DNA of 64,000 nt from Epiperipatus broadwayi (lineage: Eukaryota > Onychophora > Udeonychophora > Euonychophora > Peripatidae), in the NCBI GenBank assembly GCA_028023455.1, contig JAQFVV010000022.1, forward strand, positions 11,615,100 through 11,679,099. The letters are read 5' to 3'. Below, one piece after another: positions 1-12,002 of the stretch. The notes beneath the pieces were generated by a model. That model searched no databases, was not told the DNA's origin, and saw only the letters and a list, made by a program, of their open reading frames with translations. Every line of letters begins with the position of its first letter. Within the stretch, counting starts at the first letter, position 1. The position numbers and the translations under genes were made by a program.

Positions 1-719
1 ATCATTTATGCTCTTTATTATATGGTATATAAATTATTATTCATATATACAGTAATTTTGTGTCTTTGATCCAAATTTGTTAATAATTTATTATTATGTT
101 TATATAGTGTGTTTACTATTGCATGTTGCATAACAAGTAATGATTTACATATATAGAGCAGTGCAATGTAAATTTAGAAACTGATAATCAAATGTACAGA
201 AAGGTTGAAGTTGATAAAGCATTCACAAAATTTACTGGGCATAGTACTATGTAAAAATATAAACTTAAAAGCAATAAGGAGGGATTTTCAAATGATGTTT
301 GTGTAGTAGTAGCCACAATGGTTATGCATATACCACATGGAATTGTATGCAGACAAAGAATCAAATTCTGATTCTTGCCTATGCCTTGATACTCATGCTG
401 TGGAGTCAGTAGTTTTGCCATATCTTGCATCACATTATTTTCACATCTATAGCTAACAAATGAACTATATGCAAATAAATTATATCTATGTGGGACAATA
501 AATATAACAAGGTAGCATCACTGGTATGCATAAAGAATATAAACACAAAGAAATATAAAATGAAGAGATGAAACTGGTTTTTTCAGTGATACAGACAGTA
601 GCCTACAATTTCTAGTTTTAGATAGACAAAAAGCCAACTGCTATGATGACAAATGCATATCCATTTTCTGGAAATGATTTGTTTTGTATCTTTTATTAGG
701 ATGAATCTTTTTCTTATAG
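1..719. other. AT-rich, nothing recognised
   Basis: AT-rich sequence without a recognisable gene, repeat family or long tract. Open frames here are short and have no family resemblance. Confidence 0.5.
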
Positions 720-816
720 ACACCTTTGAGATTTATCAACTTTTGGGGTACAAAATAAATATGAAGAATTCTTATGCAAATACTTTTGGAGATTCTGAAG
801 CTATGGATTATCTCAG
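720..816 (+). CDS. Candidate exon of an unrecognised gene (first of two)
   Basis: A 97-nt segment between a good acceptor (CTTTTTCTTATAG) and a strong donor (CAG|GTAAGA). With two bases carried from an earlier exon it is open throughout and reads TFEIYQLLGYKINMK followed by NSYANTFGDSEAMDYL, with an ordinary amino-acid mix rather than the low-complexity Ile/Asn/Lys of random AT-rich frames. It ends with two bases of a codon and matches the phase of the segment at 1032-1101. I do not recognise the protein. It may be a chance open segment: short open frames between AG and GT are not rare. Confidence 0.3.
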
Positions 817-1031
817 GTAAGAAGTATTATATATGGTTTGAAAGATAATTTTGTGAGAAATACAAATAAATTTTCACCAAAGATGTAATTTAAACTTAGT
901 TAATGATGGATTAAAAATTATGAACAAACAATAACATAATAATTATGTCAGATGTTGAATTTTCTTTTTTTTTTCTTTATTTTTAAAATGATAATCACTA
1001 TTTATCTTATTGTTTTCCTTAATTTTTCTAG

Positions 1032-1101
1032 TTTTTATCATTGTAAAGTGTTTTGTTCTAACATTATTAAAGCTGAAGTTATTGTGAAAATTGTGTCTCA
1101 G
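1032..1101 (+). CDS. Candidate exon of an unrecognised gene (second of two)
   Basis: A 70-nt segment preceded by TTTTTCTAG and followed by the donor CAG|GTCAGT. Its first base completes the codon left open at 816 (AG+T, Ser), and the rest reads FYHCKVFCSNIIKAEV followed by IVKIVSQ without a stop. The phase agreement between the two segments is the main reason to list them. No continuing exon was found between 1102 and 1494. No family recognised. Confidence 0.28.
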
Positions 1102-1494
1102 GTCAGTTTTTTTAAAAATTCAATATGGCACCTCTAGATTTAACAAATTAACCAAAAGCATTAAAATTTGGTTTTTCAATTTTTAACTTAAATAATAATG
1201 ATAATTTTTTATAAATTTCTTTTTTAAACAAGTATGTACAGCTAGATTTAAACAGATATTGAGTCGTTCATGCCTAATCTAATCAAGAAGTTCAGGAAAA
1301 TTAGACAAGTTGCTCACTGAAAACTGTTGTTCTTTACTTAGAAATAAATCTATAATGGGACTATTTCAAGATAGAGGTAGTATAATTTTATATTTTCAAG
1401 CATATGTACAAATTTTGTACTTAACTAATTTATCATTAAATTTTCTGCCTTTATTGAGGTCACCTCTTCACTTTTTTTCTTTCCATATGTCATA

Positions 1495-1605
1495 GTATCG
1501 GCCGGGAGGCGAACACGCAACAACCGTCTGCAACCAACTGCTTGCTTGCAAGGCGGCTGCGCTGACCTCTCAGCTAACATCGCTCGACACCTCCTTCACT
1601 TTTTG
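1495..1605 (-). repeat. tRNA-derived SINE head
   Basis: GC-richer island in AT-rich surroundings. Read on the minus strand it has an A-box-like GTTAGCTGAGAGGTCAGCG, then GCCGCCTTGCAAG, then a B-box-like GTTCGCCTCCCGG. The same GCCGCCTT(A/G)CA segment and TTCGC.TCCCGG end occur at 17629-17702, so this is a dispersed tRNA-derived SINE and not a functional tRNA gene: the internal spacing is expanded and no full cloverleaf is possible. Confidence 0.6.
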
Positions 1606-2548
1606 TTAATGAATTAATAAATTTCTTATAATATTTAAAAGAAATAAAAACTTTAAACTGTTTATTGGACTGTGTTTGTGTTATATATATATATATGCAA
1701 TTTTAATTAAATATTACTTAAATCTATTGTTGATAGATTGTTAAAAGTCATTTGAATGATAAAATGAAATGTTTCAATGGAGTTTAACTTTATTAGACTT
1801 TAAAAAATTAACTTCTGAATGACAAGAGGAGTAATTCTTATTATTCTCTTCATTATATGATTTATGAGCTCCACTTAAATTACTTTTTTATGTGGGCAAA
1901 AAAAAACTTGTTCATTGAAAGTTCTTAAGACATTAAATATGATATTTTATAAAGAATGTATTTCTAATCCAGAAAAATGAAATGCATCACAATTAATTAT
2001 TGTAAAAGTATTATTTAAAAATGAAAAATAAAAATACTGGACAAATACTTTAATTTAAAAGATATTATACAACTTAGGAACTTACGCATCTTCAGGAAAA
2101 GTAATTTTTAAAAAAATTACTATTGTTAATCTTACCTTCGTTTGAAGAAAATGATAACTTTGATAAAAATGTGAAATGCTCTTTATAAAAAAAAATGTGA
2201 AATGCTCTTTCAAAAGAAAAAGTTTATTTAAGAAATGTATCCATGGATATGTAAAAGGAAAATCTTGATAAGATTTTATATTTGAATAAAATGAGAGAAA
2301 AACAGCTATAGCAAACTTTGTGCAATAAATGAATGGAAGTCAAATATGCTGCAGTAAGTCTTAAGTGTTCTAAATGTGTGTGTGTCATTGGTTCTGGAGT
2401 GTCATTGATATTTGTGTTATTTTAAATTTACAAAATTATGGAAGCATTACTTTAATATAATTCATTGTTCAAAGGGCATTATTTCCCATGTTCAGCAACT
2501 CACCGCAGAAGACGACGTTGGCTAAAGGACTATTAGTGTTTTAATATA
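1606..2548. other. AT-rich, nothing recognised
   Basis: No gene or repeat recognised. It contains a short local duplication of about 20 bp (AAATGTGAAATGCTCTTT) near 2168-2210. Confidence 0.45.
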
Positions 2549-3411
2549 TTGAAACGGAAATCTCCAATCCCTTTCCATTTCACCATCAACCTAATGACCT
2601 ACTGGTCTGAACTAGTTTCGAACCTATTTTAAATGTAAAAATGTAATATATAAGTCGAGCGGGAAAACTTTGCTACAATGGCCGCTTGAATGGCATCATC
2701 CATTTACATACGAAAACACGCTATAATTAGACAGGTTTGATAAAATTATAGCGGAGAAATGCTCATAATTTATTATAAAATGTTTTATTAATTTTCAGTC
2801 AATTCTTAATTATATTCGCTATTATATTCGTATGTGGATGGATAATTTAAACCTTGGAATAACGGCAAAATGATTCATATATATTTAAGTTTAAATAAAA
2901 GTAATGTAAATGTTTTCTTTAATTTATTTAACGGTTTTCTGATTTAATGTTTTACATATATAGTTGAAACAAGTATTTTCTTTAAATTTGCTTTTTTTTA
3001 AATAAACAAATATGTTAAAAGTTATTTAGTTTTATAAAATAAGAATTATCTGTTCGCAATTAAAAATGAGAATTTTTGTAAACAAGATATCAATTAGTGA
3101 CACACCCGGGTAAAAAAGTAAAATCTGTTTTCTGATTGATTTTTGTTTGCAACAAAAGACTTTTTCATTAAATCAGAATACCGTTCCTTCTGCTAAGTAA
3201 TAACACCTGAAAAGGAATTTAATTAATGAAAATGAATCAAATTATATAGTTTATATATTTTGATACATTTTTTTAAGGAAATTAAATATAACACCTCGGA
3301 GATTTTATCAGTTGTTGTAGAAATTGAATTATATTATTTTGCTTTAATTAAAAGTCAATTGGTCCCGAGGCTTACGAAATTCCAGAAAGGTGTTAAAGTT
3401 TAGTAGAAGGA

Positions 3412-3420
3412 TATAAATAG
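3412..3420 (+). promoter_or_regulatory. TATA box of LTR-like unit, copy 1
   Basis: TATAAATAG, conserved with its flanks at 6875-6883 in copy 2 and followed about 25-30 bp later by the GC-richer GCGGGAAGGGAGA. Conservation in both copies and the rise in GC downstream point to a core promoter; the start site itself is not determined. Confidence 0.45.
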
Positions 3421-4105
3421 GCCTTATTTTAAGCGGGAAGGGAGAATCCATCTTGCTTTTGAAGAGAGTTAACATGAGAAGTTTTAAATTGTTCAACCTC
3501 AACATGTCTGGCTAAAGTCAGGCAAAATTTTGCTGCTTTCCCGTGATGGAACGCCTAGTTCAATCCATCAAATGCCAAAGGAACAACCAAGCTTACACCA
3601 ACTAAATTTGAAGATGCCATAAGCCGTAAAAATAATTTATTTGCCTTCGTTCCGATTTCAATCCAGCTAAACAAACAATATTTTAAAAATCATCTCCCAA
3701 CTAAATTAAAGATGCCATAAGCCGCCCAAGAATTCACCTTCATTCCAGTTCGAGTATCTCCAGCCCATCTACAGGAGAACTGTTTTAATATTTAAAATCG
3801 CAGAGCTCTGTAAATTTCAAAAACAGTCATTGTTTCTTCAAAACAGGTTAGCTAACCATATCATTGAACTTTCTCGCTAAATTGTTTCTGAAATAATATT
3901 TAAATGAAATACTTTTTGCTAATTTTTCCTTAATTCAATAGTGTAAACTGTCTAAATTGTTTCCTAAAATAATATTTTAATTCTAGAAAATGTAATACTT
4001 TTGCAAATTTTTCTTTATTAATTAATATTTTGCTATATAATTTAATCACTGCAATTATATTTTGCTTTTCTTTTGCTTATTTTATTTATTATTAGTTATG
4101 CCTAT

Positions 4106-4200
4106 GTTTCGAAACGGCGTGCATTTAATTATAGAATATGTTTTTAAACATATAAATTTAAATTATTTATATAGCGTCATTTCGTGCGCTGTTTCGAAAC
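4106..4200. repeat. Hairpin on GTTTCGAAAC arms (copy 1)
   Basis: GTTTCGAAACGGCGTGC at 4106-4122 is inverted at 4184-4200 (GTGCGCTGTTTCGAAAC). The arm itself contains a perfect 10-base palindrome. The same pair is present in copy 2 at 7541 and 7639. Function unknown. Confidence 0.6.
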
Positions 4201-4559
4201 CCAAATTCATATTTTTTCACTTAATAAATTAATTAATATAAATATAAAATGTGGCTTTTCAACCTTTAATTATTATATTACTAAAGATTAAACTAGCCTG
4301 GAGTGCAAGCATAAGTATATTTTTTTAGTAAAGTATTCGTAAGTCCCTTATTAAATATACTTTTCCTCCTTTTTAAAAGTTTAGTAGTTATAGATAACTA
4401 AAGAGATTGAACGGGATAAAGTAAAGTTTGTATATCTTCCCGTCAGTAGCATATACATATTTCTCATGCTACAGAAGAGTTGGCTCTTTTGATCAAGCTG
4501 ATAAACTTGTGTTCATTTAATATGTGATATTTCATTTATAATATCCTTCGGCTTGGCGG

Positions 4560-4748
4560 ATGTGGAATTTATTTATTTATATCTTCTCGTTATGCTGTTT
4601 TTTTTATACATATATAAGATGGAGCCACGGTAAGTCCAGCCCATCTTCTCTTATGGGTAGTGCAGTAGCGAAGTCTGAGCTACGGGCCAGATTAGCACGT
4701 AAGTCCCCCGCCTCTGAACCAAATAAAGGTTCCCCATTAGCAGCATGA
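4560..4748 (+). other. Short conserved frame in LTR-like unit
   Basis: A 3' frame reading SLMGSAVAKSELRARLARKS then PASEPNKGSPLAA, matched in copy 2 (8071-8274) by MGSAVAKFELQARLARKSP. The frame survives an in-frame indel, but two copies cannot separate coding constraint from recent common origin. It contains GGTAAGTCC and CACGTAAGTCC, both good donor-like sites, so it could instead be spliced leader. No family recognised. Confidence 0.25.
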
Positions 4749-5241
4749 TGACCGGTTATTGGGTAAACCGTTGTTTGTCACAAAAACCCTAAAACTATTC
4801 TTCCATCCGCAGAGCCACTTTATTATTATATTTTACTTGTGCCTAGCGTATTAGTAAAATCGTTATAGCCAACTCTTTCCTCCCTAATATGCAGTCTTCG
4901 GCGTTGATCCGAAGCAATCTTGAAAACCCGTTCGATCTAAAGCTATCTGGGACGCTTTAAAAGCCCATAGTTAAAATAAATTTATTATAATTAAGATATT
5001 ATTAAGCTTCACTCCAGACTTGGTTTGATTTCACGTAAAAGAGCCACACGAACTGATGATGAAAGGGCATAACTGGTAAAAGTTAATGTAGTGATTAGTT
5101 GTATAGCAGGATATTTGGCTCCATTGAATCATAGCCACAAACCTATTTGCCAACATCAATTATTGTTCAAATAGTCTAGAGAATGTTACTTTATAAATAA
5201 AATGCCTGTGTGCATTTGCCAACAACAATTGTCAATAAATA

Positions 5242-5610
5242 TATTTTAATTCATCATATATCAGTTTCTGTCTCATTATTAAATCAATCCAATTCACTAA
5301 TTGCCCATAAGTATTCATTAGTAAAGCCCCTATTATTTAAATATGTTAGATTTTATCTGTGGAATGTCTAGTATTTACGTTGTTTATATATATGTTTAAG
5401 TCCATGAGTCTTATTGTTTTCTCCGATTTGCTAGTGGGCCGGATGAAGAATTAAATCTCGTGTGCTACCATTGTTATGTTATCCATTGGGTGTTAGATCT
5501 GGTGCTTGGAGAGTGGGTTCGAATCCAGGCTGGTCCCTGACCTAAATCTCGGGCTTGACTGGGTTTGAAGTACATTTTGTGAGTTCCAGCTCGTGTTAGA
5601 TGGATAAGCA
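5242..5610 (+). repeat. SINE-containing repeat (copy also at 12717-13085)
   Basis: About 360 bp shared with 12717-13085 in the same orientation. The right half has a tRNA-like B box (GTGGGTTCGAATCC near 5514) and then GACTGGGTTTGAAGTAC, the tail seen also at 12628 and, diverged, at 43430. The left half (TCAGTTTCTGTCTCATTATT) is not tRNA-like. It sits exactly between the two copies of the 2.7 kb unit. Confidence 0.6.
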
Positions 5611-5992
5611 TATTTTGACTGGCACAATATATGTTATTTATTTTATTATTATGTAAAGGTATTACAAATTGTCAGGTAAAATTTCATGCATTTATTCTTA
5701 TGCTGTTCAACATGAAAATTTTATGCAATTTATTTTTTTATTTAATTATTTTGACATGAGATAAATTATATTGATATACTTGTCCAGTTAAAGTGAATTT
5801 GTATTGCTTTACATTCACTAGTACTATTTTGTCAATATGCATTTTATATCTCTGCATTTATCAGAAACTCACTAAAACTTTTAGCTAATATAATATAAAT
5901 TTATTTAAACCACATTGATTATGTAAGTAATATTTACTAAGGCTGTACCTCAAGCATTTGCGTGTAAAAATCCGATAGTAGGGACCTCTACA
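5611..5992. other. AT-rich spacer between the two 2.7 kb units
   Basis: No gene or repeat recognised. Confidence 0.4.
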
Positions 5993-6874
5993 GTGAAACG
6001 TAAACCTTCCAATCTCTTTCTGTTTCATCATCAACCTAATGACCTGCTCATCTGAACTAGTTTTGAACCTATCTTAAATGTAAAAATGTTAAATGTAAAA
6101 ATGTTATATATAAGTCGAGCGGGAAAACTTTGCTATGATGGCCGCTTGAATTGCATCATCCATTTACATACGAAAACAGGTTTGATAAAATTATAGTGGA
6201 GAAATGCTCATAATTTATTATAAAATGTTTTATTAATTTTCAATCAATTCTTAATTATATTCGTTATTATATTCGTATGTGGATGGATAAGTTAAACATT
6301 GGAATGATATATATATATATTTATTTAAGTAAAGATAATGTAAAACATTTTCTTTAAATTATATTTAACGATTTTTTGATTTAATGTTTTACATATATAA
6401 TTGAAACAAAAGTATTTTCTTTAAATTTGCTTTTTTTTTAATAAACAAATAATATTGTAAAAACAAATATGTTAAAAGTTATCTATTTCAGTAAAATAAA
6501 AATCATCCATTTGTAATTAAAAATGAGAATTTTGTGTAAACAAGAAATCAATTAGTGACTGCACCCCGGGTAAAAAGTAAAATCTAGTTTACTGATTGAT
6601 TTTTGTTTGCAACAAAGACTTTATCATTAAATCAGAATACCATTCCTTCTGCTAAGCTTTAACATTTCTTTAACACCTGGAAAGGAATTTAATTAATGAA
6701 ATCTGAATCGAATTATATGATTTATATATTTTAATAATTTTAAGTAAATTAAATGTAACACCTCGGAGACATTATCTGTTGTAGAAATTGGATTATATTA
6801 TTTTGTTTAATTAAAAGTTAATTGGTCCCGAGGCAAACGAAATTCCAAAAAGGTGTTAAAGTTTAGTCAAAATG

Positions 6875-6883
6875 TATAAATAG
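6875..6883 (+). promoter_or_regulatory. TATA box of LTR-like unit, copy 2
   Basis: TATAAATAG in the same context as at 3412, followed by GGCTTATTTTAAGCGGGAAG. Confidence 0.42.
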
Positions 6884-7540
6884 GGCTTATTTTAAGCGGG
6901 AAGGGAGACTCCATCTTGCTTTTGAAGAGCTATTACTATCCAAGTTATAAATTGTTTAATTTTACCATGTCCGGCTAAAGTCAGGCAAAATTTTGCTGCC
7001 GTTCCCGTGATGGAACGCCGAAGTTCAATCCATCCAATGCCAAAGCAACAACCAACAAGCTTATACCAAATGAAAGATGCCGTACACCGCTAAAAGGGAC
7101 TTAATTTCATTCCAACACTTTTTAAAATCGTCTCCCAACTAAATTGAAGATGCTACAAGCCGCCAAAGAACTCACCTTCATCCCAGTTCGAATATCTTCA
7201 GCCCATCTACAGGAGAACTGTTTTAATATTATGAAAATAGCAGAGCTCTGTGTGAATTTCAAAAACAATCATTTCTTCAAAATCAGGTTAGCTAACCATA
7301 TTATTGTAACTTCTTTCTAAATTGTTTTCCAAATAATATTTAAATTCTATAAAATGAAATACTTTTGCAAATTTCTTTATTAATTCAATATTGTAAACTC
7401 TTTCTAAATAGTATTTGAAATCTATAAATGAAATACTTTTGCTAAATTTCTTTGTTAATTCATATTTTGCTATATAAATTAATCACTGCAGTATTTTTGC
7501 CTTTCTGTTGCTTATTTTAATAATTATTAATTATGCCTAT

Positions 7541-7648
7541 GTTTCGAAACAGTGTGCATTTAATTATAGAATATGTTTCTAAAGATATAATTTAAAATCC
7601 TCGTATTATTATTTTATTATAGCGTCATTTAGCGCACTGTTTCGAAAC
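7541..7648. repeat. Hairpin on GTTTCGAAAC arms (copy 2)
   Basis: GTTTCGAAACAGTGTGC inverted as GCGCACTGTTTCGAAAC near 7632-7648; equivalent to the hairpin at 4106-4200. Confidence 0.55.
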
Positions 7649-7917
7649 CCAAATTTATAAATAATGACGACCCTTTTTGCTTGTTATTATTTTGTTATTT
7701 AGTAAATTAATTAATATAAATATAACATGTGGCTTATAAATCCAAATTTTTAACCTTTAATTATTATGTTACTAAAGATTAAACTAGCCTGGAGTGTAAT
7801 CCTAAGTATATTTTCTTAGTAAAGTATTCGTAAGTCCCTTATTAAATATACTTTTCCCCTTTTAAAAGTTTAGTAGTTATAGATAACTATAGAGATTGAA
7901 CGGGATATAGTAAAGTT

Positions 7918-7918
<1 letters not shown>

Positions 7919-7962
<44 letters not shown>
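7919..7962. repeat. (TA)n microsatellite
   Basis: About 22 uninterrupted TA units inside copy 2 of the LTR-like unit and absent from copy 1, so the expansion happened after the copies separated. Confidence 0.9.
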
Positions 7963-7964
<2 letters not shown>

Positions 7965-8718
7965 CCGTCAGTAGCATATTGTATTTCTCATGCTACAGAA
8001 GAGTTGGCTCTTTTGATCAAGCTGTTGATCTAGTGTTCATTTGATGTGTAGTATTAATTTATAATATACTTTGGCTTGGCAGATGGGAAATTTATTAATA
8101 TTTTCTCGTTGTGCTGTTTTTTTTTATATATACATAAGATGGAGCCACGGTAAGTCCAACCCATCTTCTTCTCTTATGGGTAGTGCAGTAGCTAAATTTG
8201 AGCTACAGGCCAGATTAGCACGTAAGTCCCCCACTTCTTATGAACCAAATAAAGGTTCCCTTTTAGCAGCATGATGACCGGTTATTGGGTAAACCGTTGT
8301 TGGTCACAAAAACCCTAAAAACTATTTTTCCATCCACAGAGCCACTTTATTATTATATTTTACTTGTGCCTAGCATTTTAGTAAAATCGTTATAGCTAAC
8401 TCTTTCCTCCCAAATATGCAATCTTCGGCATTGAACTGAAGCATTCTTGAAAACCCGTTCGATCTTAAGCTATCTGAGATGCTTTACAACCCCAGATTTA
8501 ATATATAAATTTATTATAATTAGACGTATTATTAAGCTTCACTCCAGACTTGTTTTGATTTCATGCGTAATAGCCACTCAAACTGATTATAAAAAACATA
8601 ACTAATAAGCTAATGTAGTGATTAGTTGTGATATTTGTTTCCATTAAAAAAGAGCAACAAATCTATTGTTCAAATGACCTAGAGTAATGTCACTTAATAA
8701 GTAAAATGCCTGTGTGCT

Positions 8719-9654
8719 AAATAATATTATATCAAGATACATATGAAATTTGTCAATAATGAAGCATTCAGTGTGTATGCACACACAGAGCTTCATGTTA
8801 GTTGTTAGAAATAGTATACGTATATAGATTTTAAAGTTCAAATATCTAATTTTTCATTTTTTTTCATTTTTGTTTGTTTGCTAAAGGGGATAATATACAG
8901 GTGCATGTGTGTGACTTGACGAATGAGTGGACTCATGTATATGTATATTGTTCTATTGAAATGCATTTTTTTTGTATGTATATATTTGGAAAGAAAAATA
9001 TATTTCCATTGTCTTATATCTTTATCCTAAAGGCGATTCGTTCCTTGCGAAAAAACATTTTGATGATTCTGTTTTTTTTTTCTTTTTCATAAACATTCCG
9101 AAAAATATAGTTGCATGTAAGTGTGAATTCATTTTTCTCATCCTTGAGGTGATTAAAAGGCAAGTAAGATTTTCATACCCTTGTATAATCTTATCTCGAT
9201 TATGTCACCTGTTTTTGGTAAAAGATCAACTCAGCTAGTTGCATGGGAGTGTTGAATTGTTTTTCTTATCTTTAAACTGATGCAAATGAAAGAAAATCAA
9301 TCATGCGGTCTGTTTTTCGTTTCTAACCAAGGCAAATATATTATAGGTGTTAAAAATATATATATATAGAAAACAAAGAGTTGCTTAGCAAAAAGTTTTT
9401 ATAAATAGAGCAAAGAAAAAGAACCAAGGAATTCAAAGTCAAGCAGTTAGAGAAGAAAAAAGTTGTTGGCAGAAAAAAAAAAGTTGGTGCCTTTTAAAGA
9501 AAAGTTTTAAGAGAAAAGTGACTCTCAACTACTAGTGCAATACTATATTTAAGCTGAGAAGAGATCCACAATATGGTTTGTGAGTAGTACAAATTACTTT
9601 TCCCTTCTCTGGAAAGTCTCCAGAAAAATGCATCTAAAGAAGAGGAGGAGAGAC
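8719..9654. other. AT-rich, nothing recognised
   Basis: No gene or repeat recognised. Open frames around 8870-9240 are T-rich and unlike known proteins. Confidence 0.45.
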
Positions 9655-9681
9655 AAATCCCATGCTGCTGCTATGAAAGAA

Positions 9682-9930
9682 AATGGAGAACCAACATTGA
9701 AGCCAGTCTATCCTGAGTCCAGTAAAGCCCAAGATCGATCCTAATAATGAGTGAATGAGGAAAAAAATATCTGCCTCAATCAAAGTGACACAATGATCCA
9801 TCGAAGAAAAATAGAGAAGCAACCTGAAGCCAGTCTATCCTGAGTCCAGTAAAGCCCAAGGTCGATCCTGACAATTAGTGAATCAGTGAAAAAAATCTGC
9901 ATCAAGCAAAGTGACACTGTAATCTATTGC
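9682..9930. repeat. Tandem repeat, two units of about 125-130 bp
   Basis: The block containing GAAGCCAGTCTATCCTGAGT, CCAGTAAAGCCCAAGATCGA and CAAAGTGACAC is repeated once with few changes (9697 onward and 9825 onward). No coding sense. Confidence 0.75.
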
Positions 9931-10721
9931 AAGTATAAACTTTCTATCTTTAAAAATAAGGGAAATTAGTTATATCTTAAGAATGCCTTCTATAAAAATT
10001 CAAACATTTAATTTCCTTAGATTCATAAAATTCGCAAAAGACTATCTTAAAAAGATGTGTTTCAAAGGGACGGTTATATATATATATATGAGTGTTTAGT
10101 TTTTTTTGTTGTTGTTTTAACAAGTCAATTTAAATTATAACTAGATTACGTATTAATGGTTAAAACAAGAAAAAAAAAGTGTAATGTATAAATTCTAAGT
10201 GGAACAAAAGATTATTATAGAGTTTAAAATTGCAGCTTTTATATGTTTTATTTTGAGATATGCCGGTATGTTCTTTTTTAAGTATAATATATATTTGATT
10301 GATTAATTTATTTGTGCCAATTTAGTTAAGTATGGGGACAAATGATATTACACTATGAAACCAATTTATGTCTAAATTTGTTTGCTTTATCCCAAATCAT
10401 GGGTAACGATTTTTATAGTAAAAAAATAAAAAACAGTCAAAGTTAAATTTCTAAATCGCGTCTAATTCTGGCTTAGTGAAAAATGTCATTTATTTAATAA
10501 AAAAAAAAAAAGAGATGGAAAAGAAATCAAATATCTGTATAAAAAATCCGCCCTCTTCCCGTACATGCATAATCACAGTATCTTGGTAAAGAAATTTAAA
10601 ATATAAATAAGTGTTAAAATTATTTTATTTGATTTAGATTAAGATTCTTTGTGACAATTAAAGAAGGTAGAATGGTATATATATATATGTGTATGCGTTT
10701 ATTTAAATGTAAAAAAAAAAA
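9931..10721. other. AT-rich, nothing recognised
   Basis: No gene or repeat recognised apart from short A and T runs. Confidence 0.45.

Positions 10722-10811
<90 letters not shown>
10722..10811. repeat. (AAT)n microsatellite
   Basis: Thirty uninterrupted AAT units. Reading frames across it (poly-Ile on both strands) are artefacts. Confidence 0.95.
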
Positions 10812-10812
<1 letters not shown>

Positions 10813-11165
10813 CTAGTTCTTCTTTTAAAATTTAAAATAGGCAATATTACTTATTGCAAAGATATGAGTTCATCTCACTCTATATGTATATTTAGTGATG
10901 CATGCATTTGGGGAAAGAAATACCTCAGCAGTAGTATTTTTTCTTGCCTCTTTAGCATTTTATAGTTAAGATTCATATTTGAAATACTTGGGCATTTTAT
11001 AGCCTATAAGATATGGTTGTCGGATTTCTCCATTATTACTTATTAAATACAGGTTTAGGAAAAATATCTATGCAGATATAAGTTAATGCTTTTAATGGGC
11101 AAATATATCAGTAGCTTAATACATTGATCTGTGCCTATATGGCTTTTAATAATAAATATATTTTG

Positions 11166-11432
11166 AGTAATGCTATCGGACTGCCACGTGGATATTTTAC
11201 CGGTCCTGGCGATACGAGATAGCCAAGGTTTTCTTTGAGCCGATGAATGGGTATACTCTATAAAGATAGGGATTCAAAACCCACGCTCTAATATTTCCTA
11301 CACAAGTCAAGCTGAATGCGGATGTGTTACTATAGGAATATATACATTACTGCTCGACAAAGGAGATTGGCCCATGTTTGCCAATGCTAATAATATAGCC
11401 AGCACAGGATTCAAACCCCGACGCTACTGAAT
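11166..11432 (-). repeat. tRNA-like SINE, apparently with two B-box segments
   Basis: GC-richer island holding two B-box-like segments on the minus strand: GGGTTTTGAATCCC (near 11270) and GGGGTTTGAATCCTG (near 11410). Two such boxes 140 bp apart suggest a dimeric SINE or two adjacent insertions. No A box stands out. Confidence 0.4.
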
Positions 11433-12002
11433 GCTGTAATTAGATTTCTTAATCATACCTGTTGTTAATTCTGTGGGAAATAGATAAGCCATATTTTTCA
11501 TATAATTATTAATAATAAAGGGAAATAAAATTATGCTTTTGTCCATAACTCCTGCTGAGAATACTAACAATAAAATATAATAATAACAAATACATATATA
11601 CTTTACTTCCCCTATGTATATAAACACACGCATAAATTTATTATATATATTCATTTGGCCTCTAGCTTAATATAACCAGGTATTGTGTTTGCTCTCCAAA
11701 ATTGGCATATTAATTTTATGGTGGCATATTTCTTGATAGAATATTATATGTAATAATAAAAATATAACAACTCAATATAAAAATTTGTTTTATGCTGACA
11801 CATAATAATACTGATTATTTACTATGTATGTAACTGTCAGTTCTGGGTAATTGATCATTATTGTTTTGATTCACAATTGTTGGTGTCATGAACTCCAGTA
11901 TGACTTCATTATGATACACACACATACACCTAATACTGATGTTCATTATGGTAATTGTTATATTTAATAGTTCATAACCTTGGTTGTCATTATTGACAGG
12001 TG

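Larger units (their letters stand above)
2549..5214 (+). repeat. 2.7 kb LTR-like repeat unit, copy 1
   Basis: Alignable almost end to end with 5993-8718 in the same orientation. Internal landmarks kept in both copies: a TATA box TATAAATAG at 3412 followed by a GC-richer leader with two AACTAAATT.AAGATGC.A units, a hairpin built on the palindrome GTTTCGAAAC (4106 and 4191), and AATAAA near 4722 after a short conserved frame (MGSAVAK.EL.ARLARKSP). Promoter, leader and polyadenylation signal without a long reading frame suggest a long terminal repeat or a non-autonomous retroelement. No reverse transcriptase or gag was seen. TG at the left end and a CA near the right end (GTGTGCA) fit an LTR only loosely. 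Confidence 0.55.
5993..8718 (+). repeat. 2.7 kb LTR-like repeat unit, copy 2
   Basis: Diverged direct copy of 2549-5214, with many small indels, a local duplication of the 15-bp segment TTAAATGTAAAAATG near 6075-6105, and a TA microsatellite (about 7919-7962) inserted where copy 1 has TATATC. TATA box at 6875-6883, GTTTCGAAAC hairpin at 7541 and 7639, AATAAA near 8248. Divergence of roughly a tenth argues that the two copies are old or arrived independently. Confidence 0.55.

Noticed and set aside
5040-5075. CTGATGATGAAAG in the 2.7 kb unit as a hammerhead core
   Set aside because: No room for stem II between CTGATGA and GAAA, and copy 2 lacks it.
10620-10965. Long frames over AAT/ATT tracts (also 24182-24565, 61673-61864, 62685-62882)
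   Set aside because: Poly-Ile and poly-Asn translations of microsatellites.
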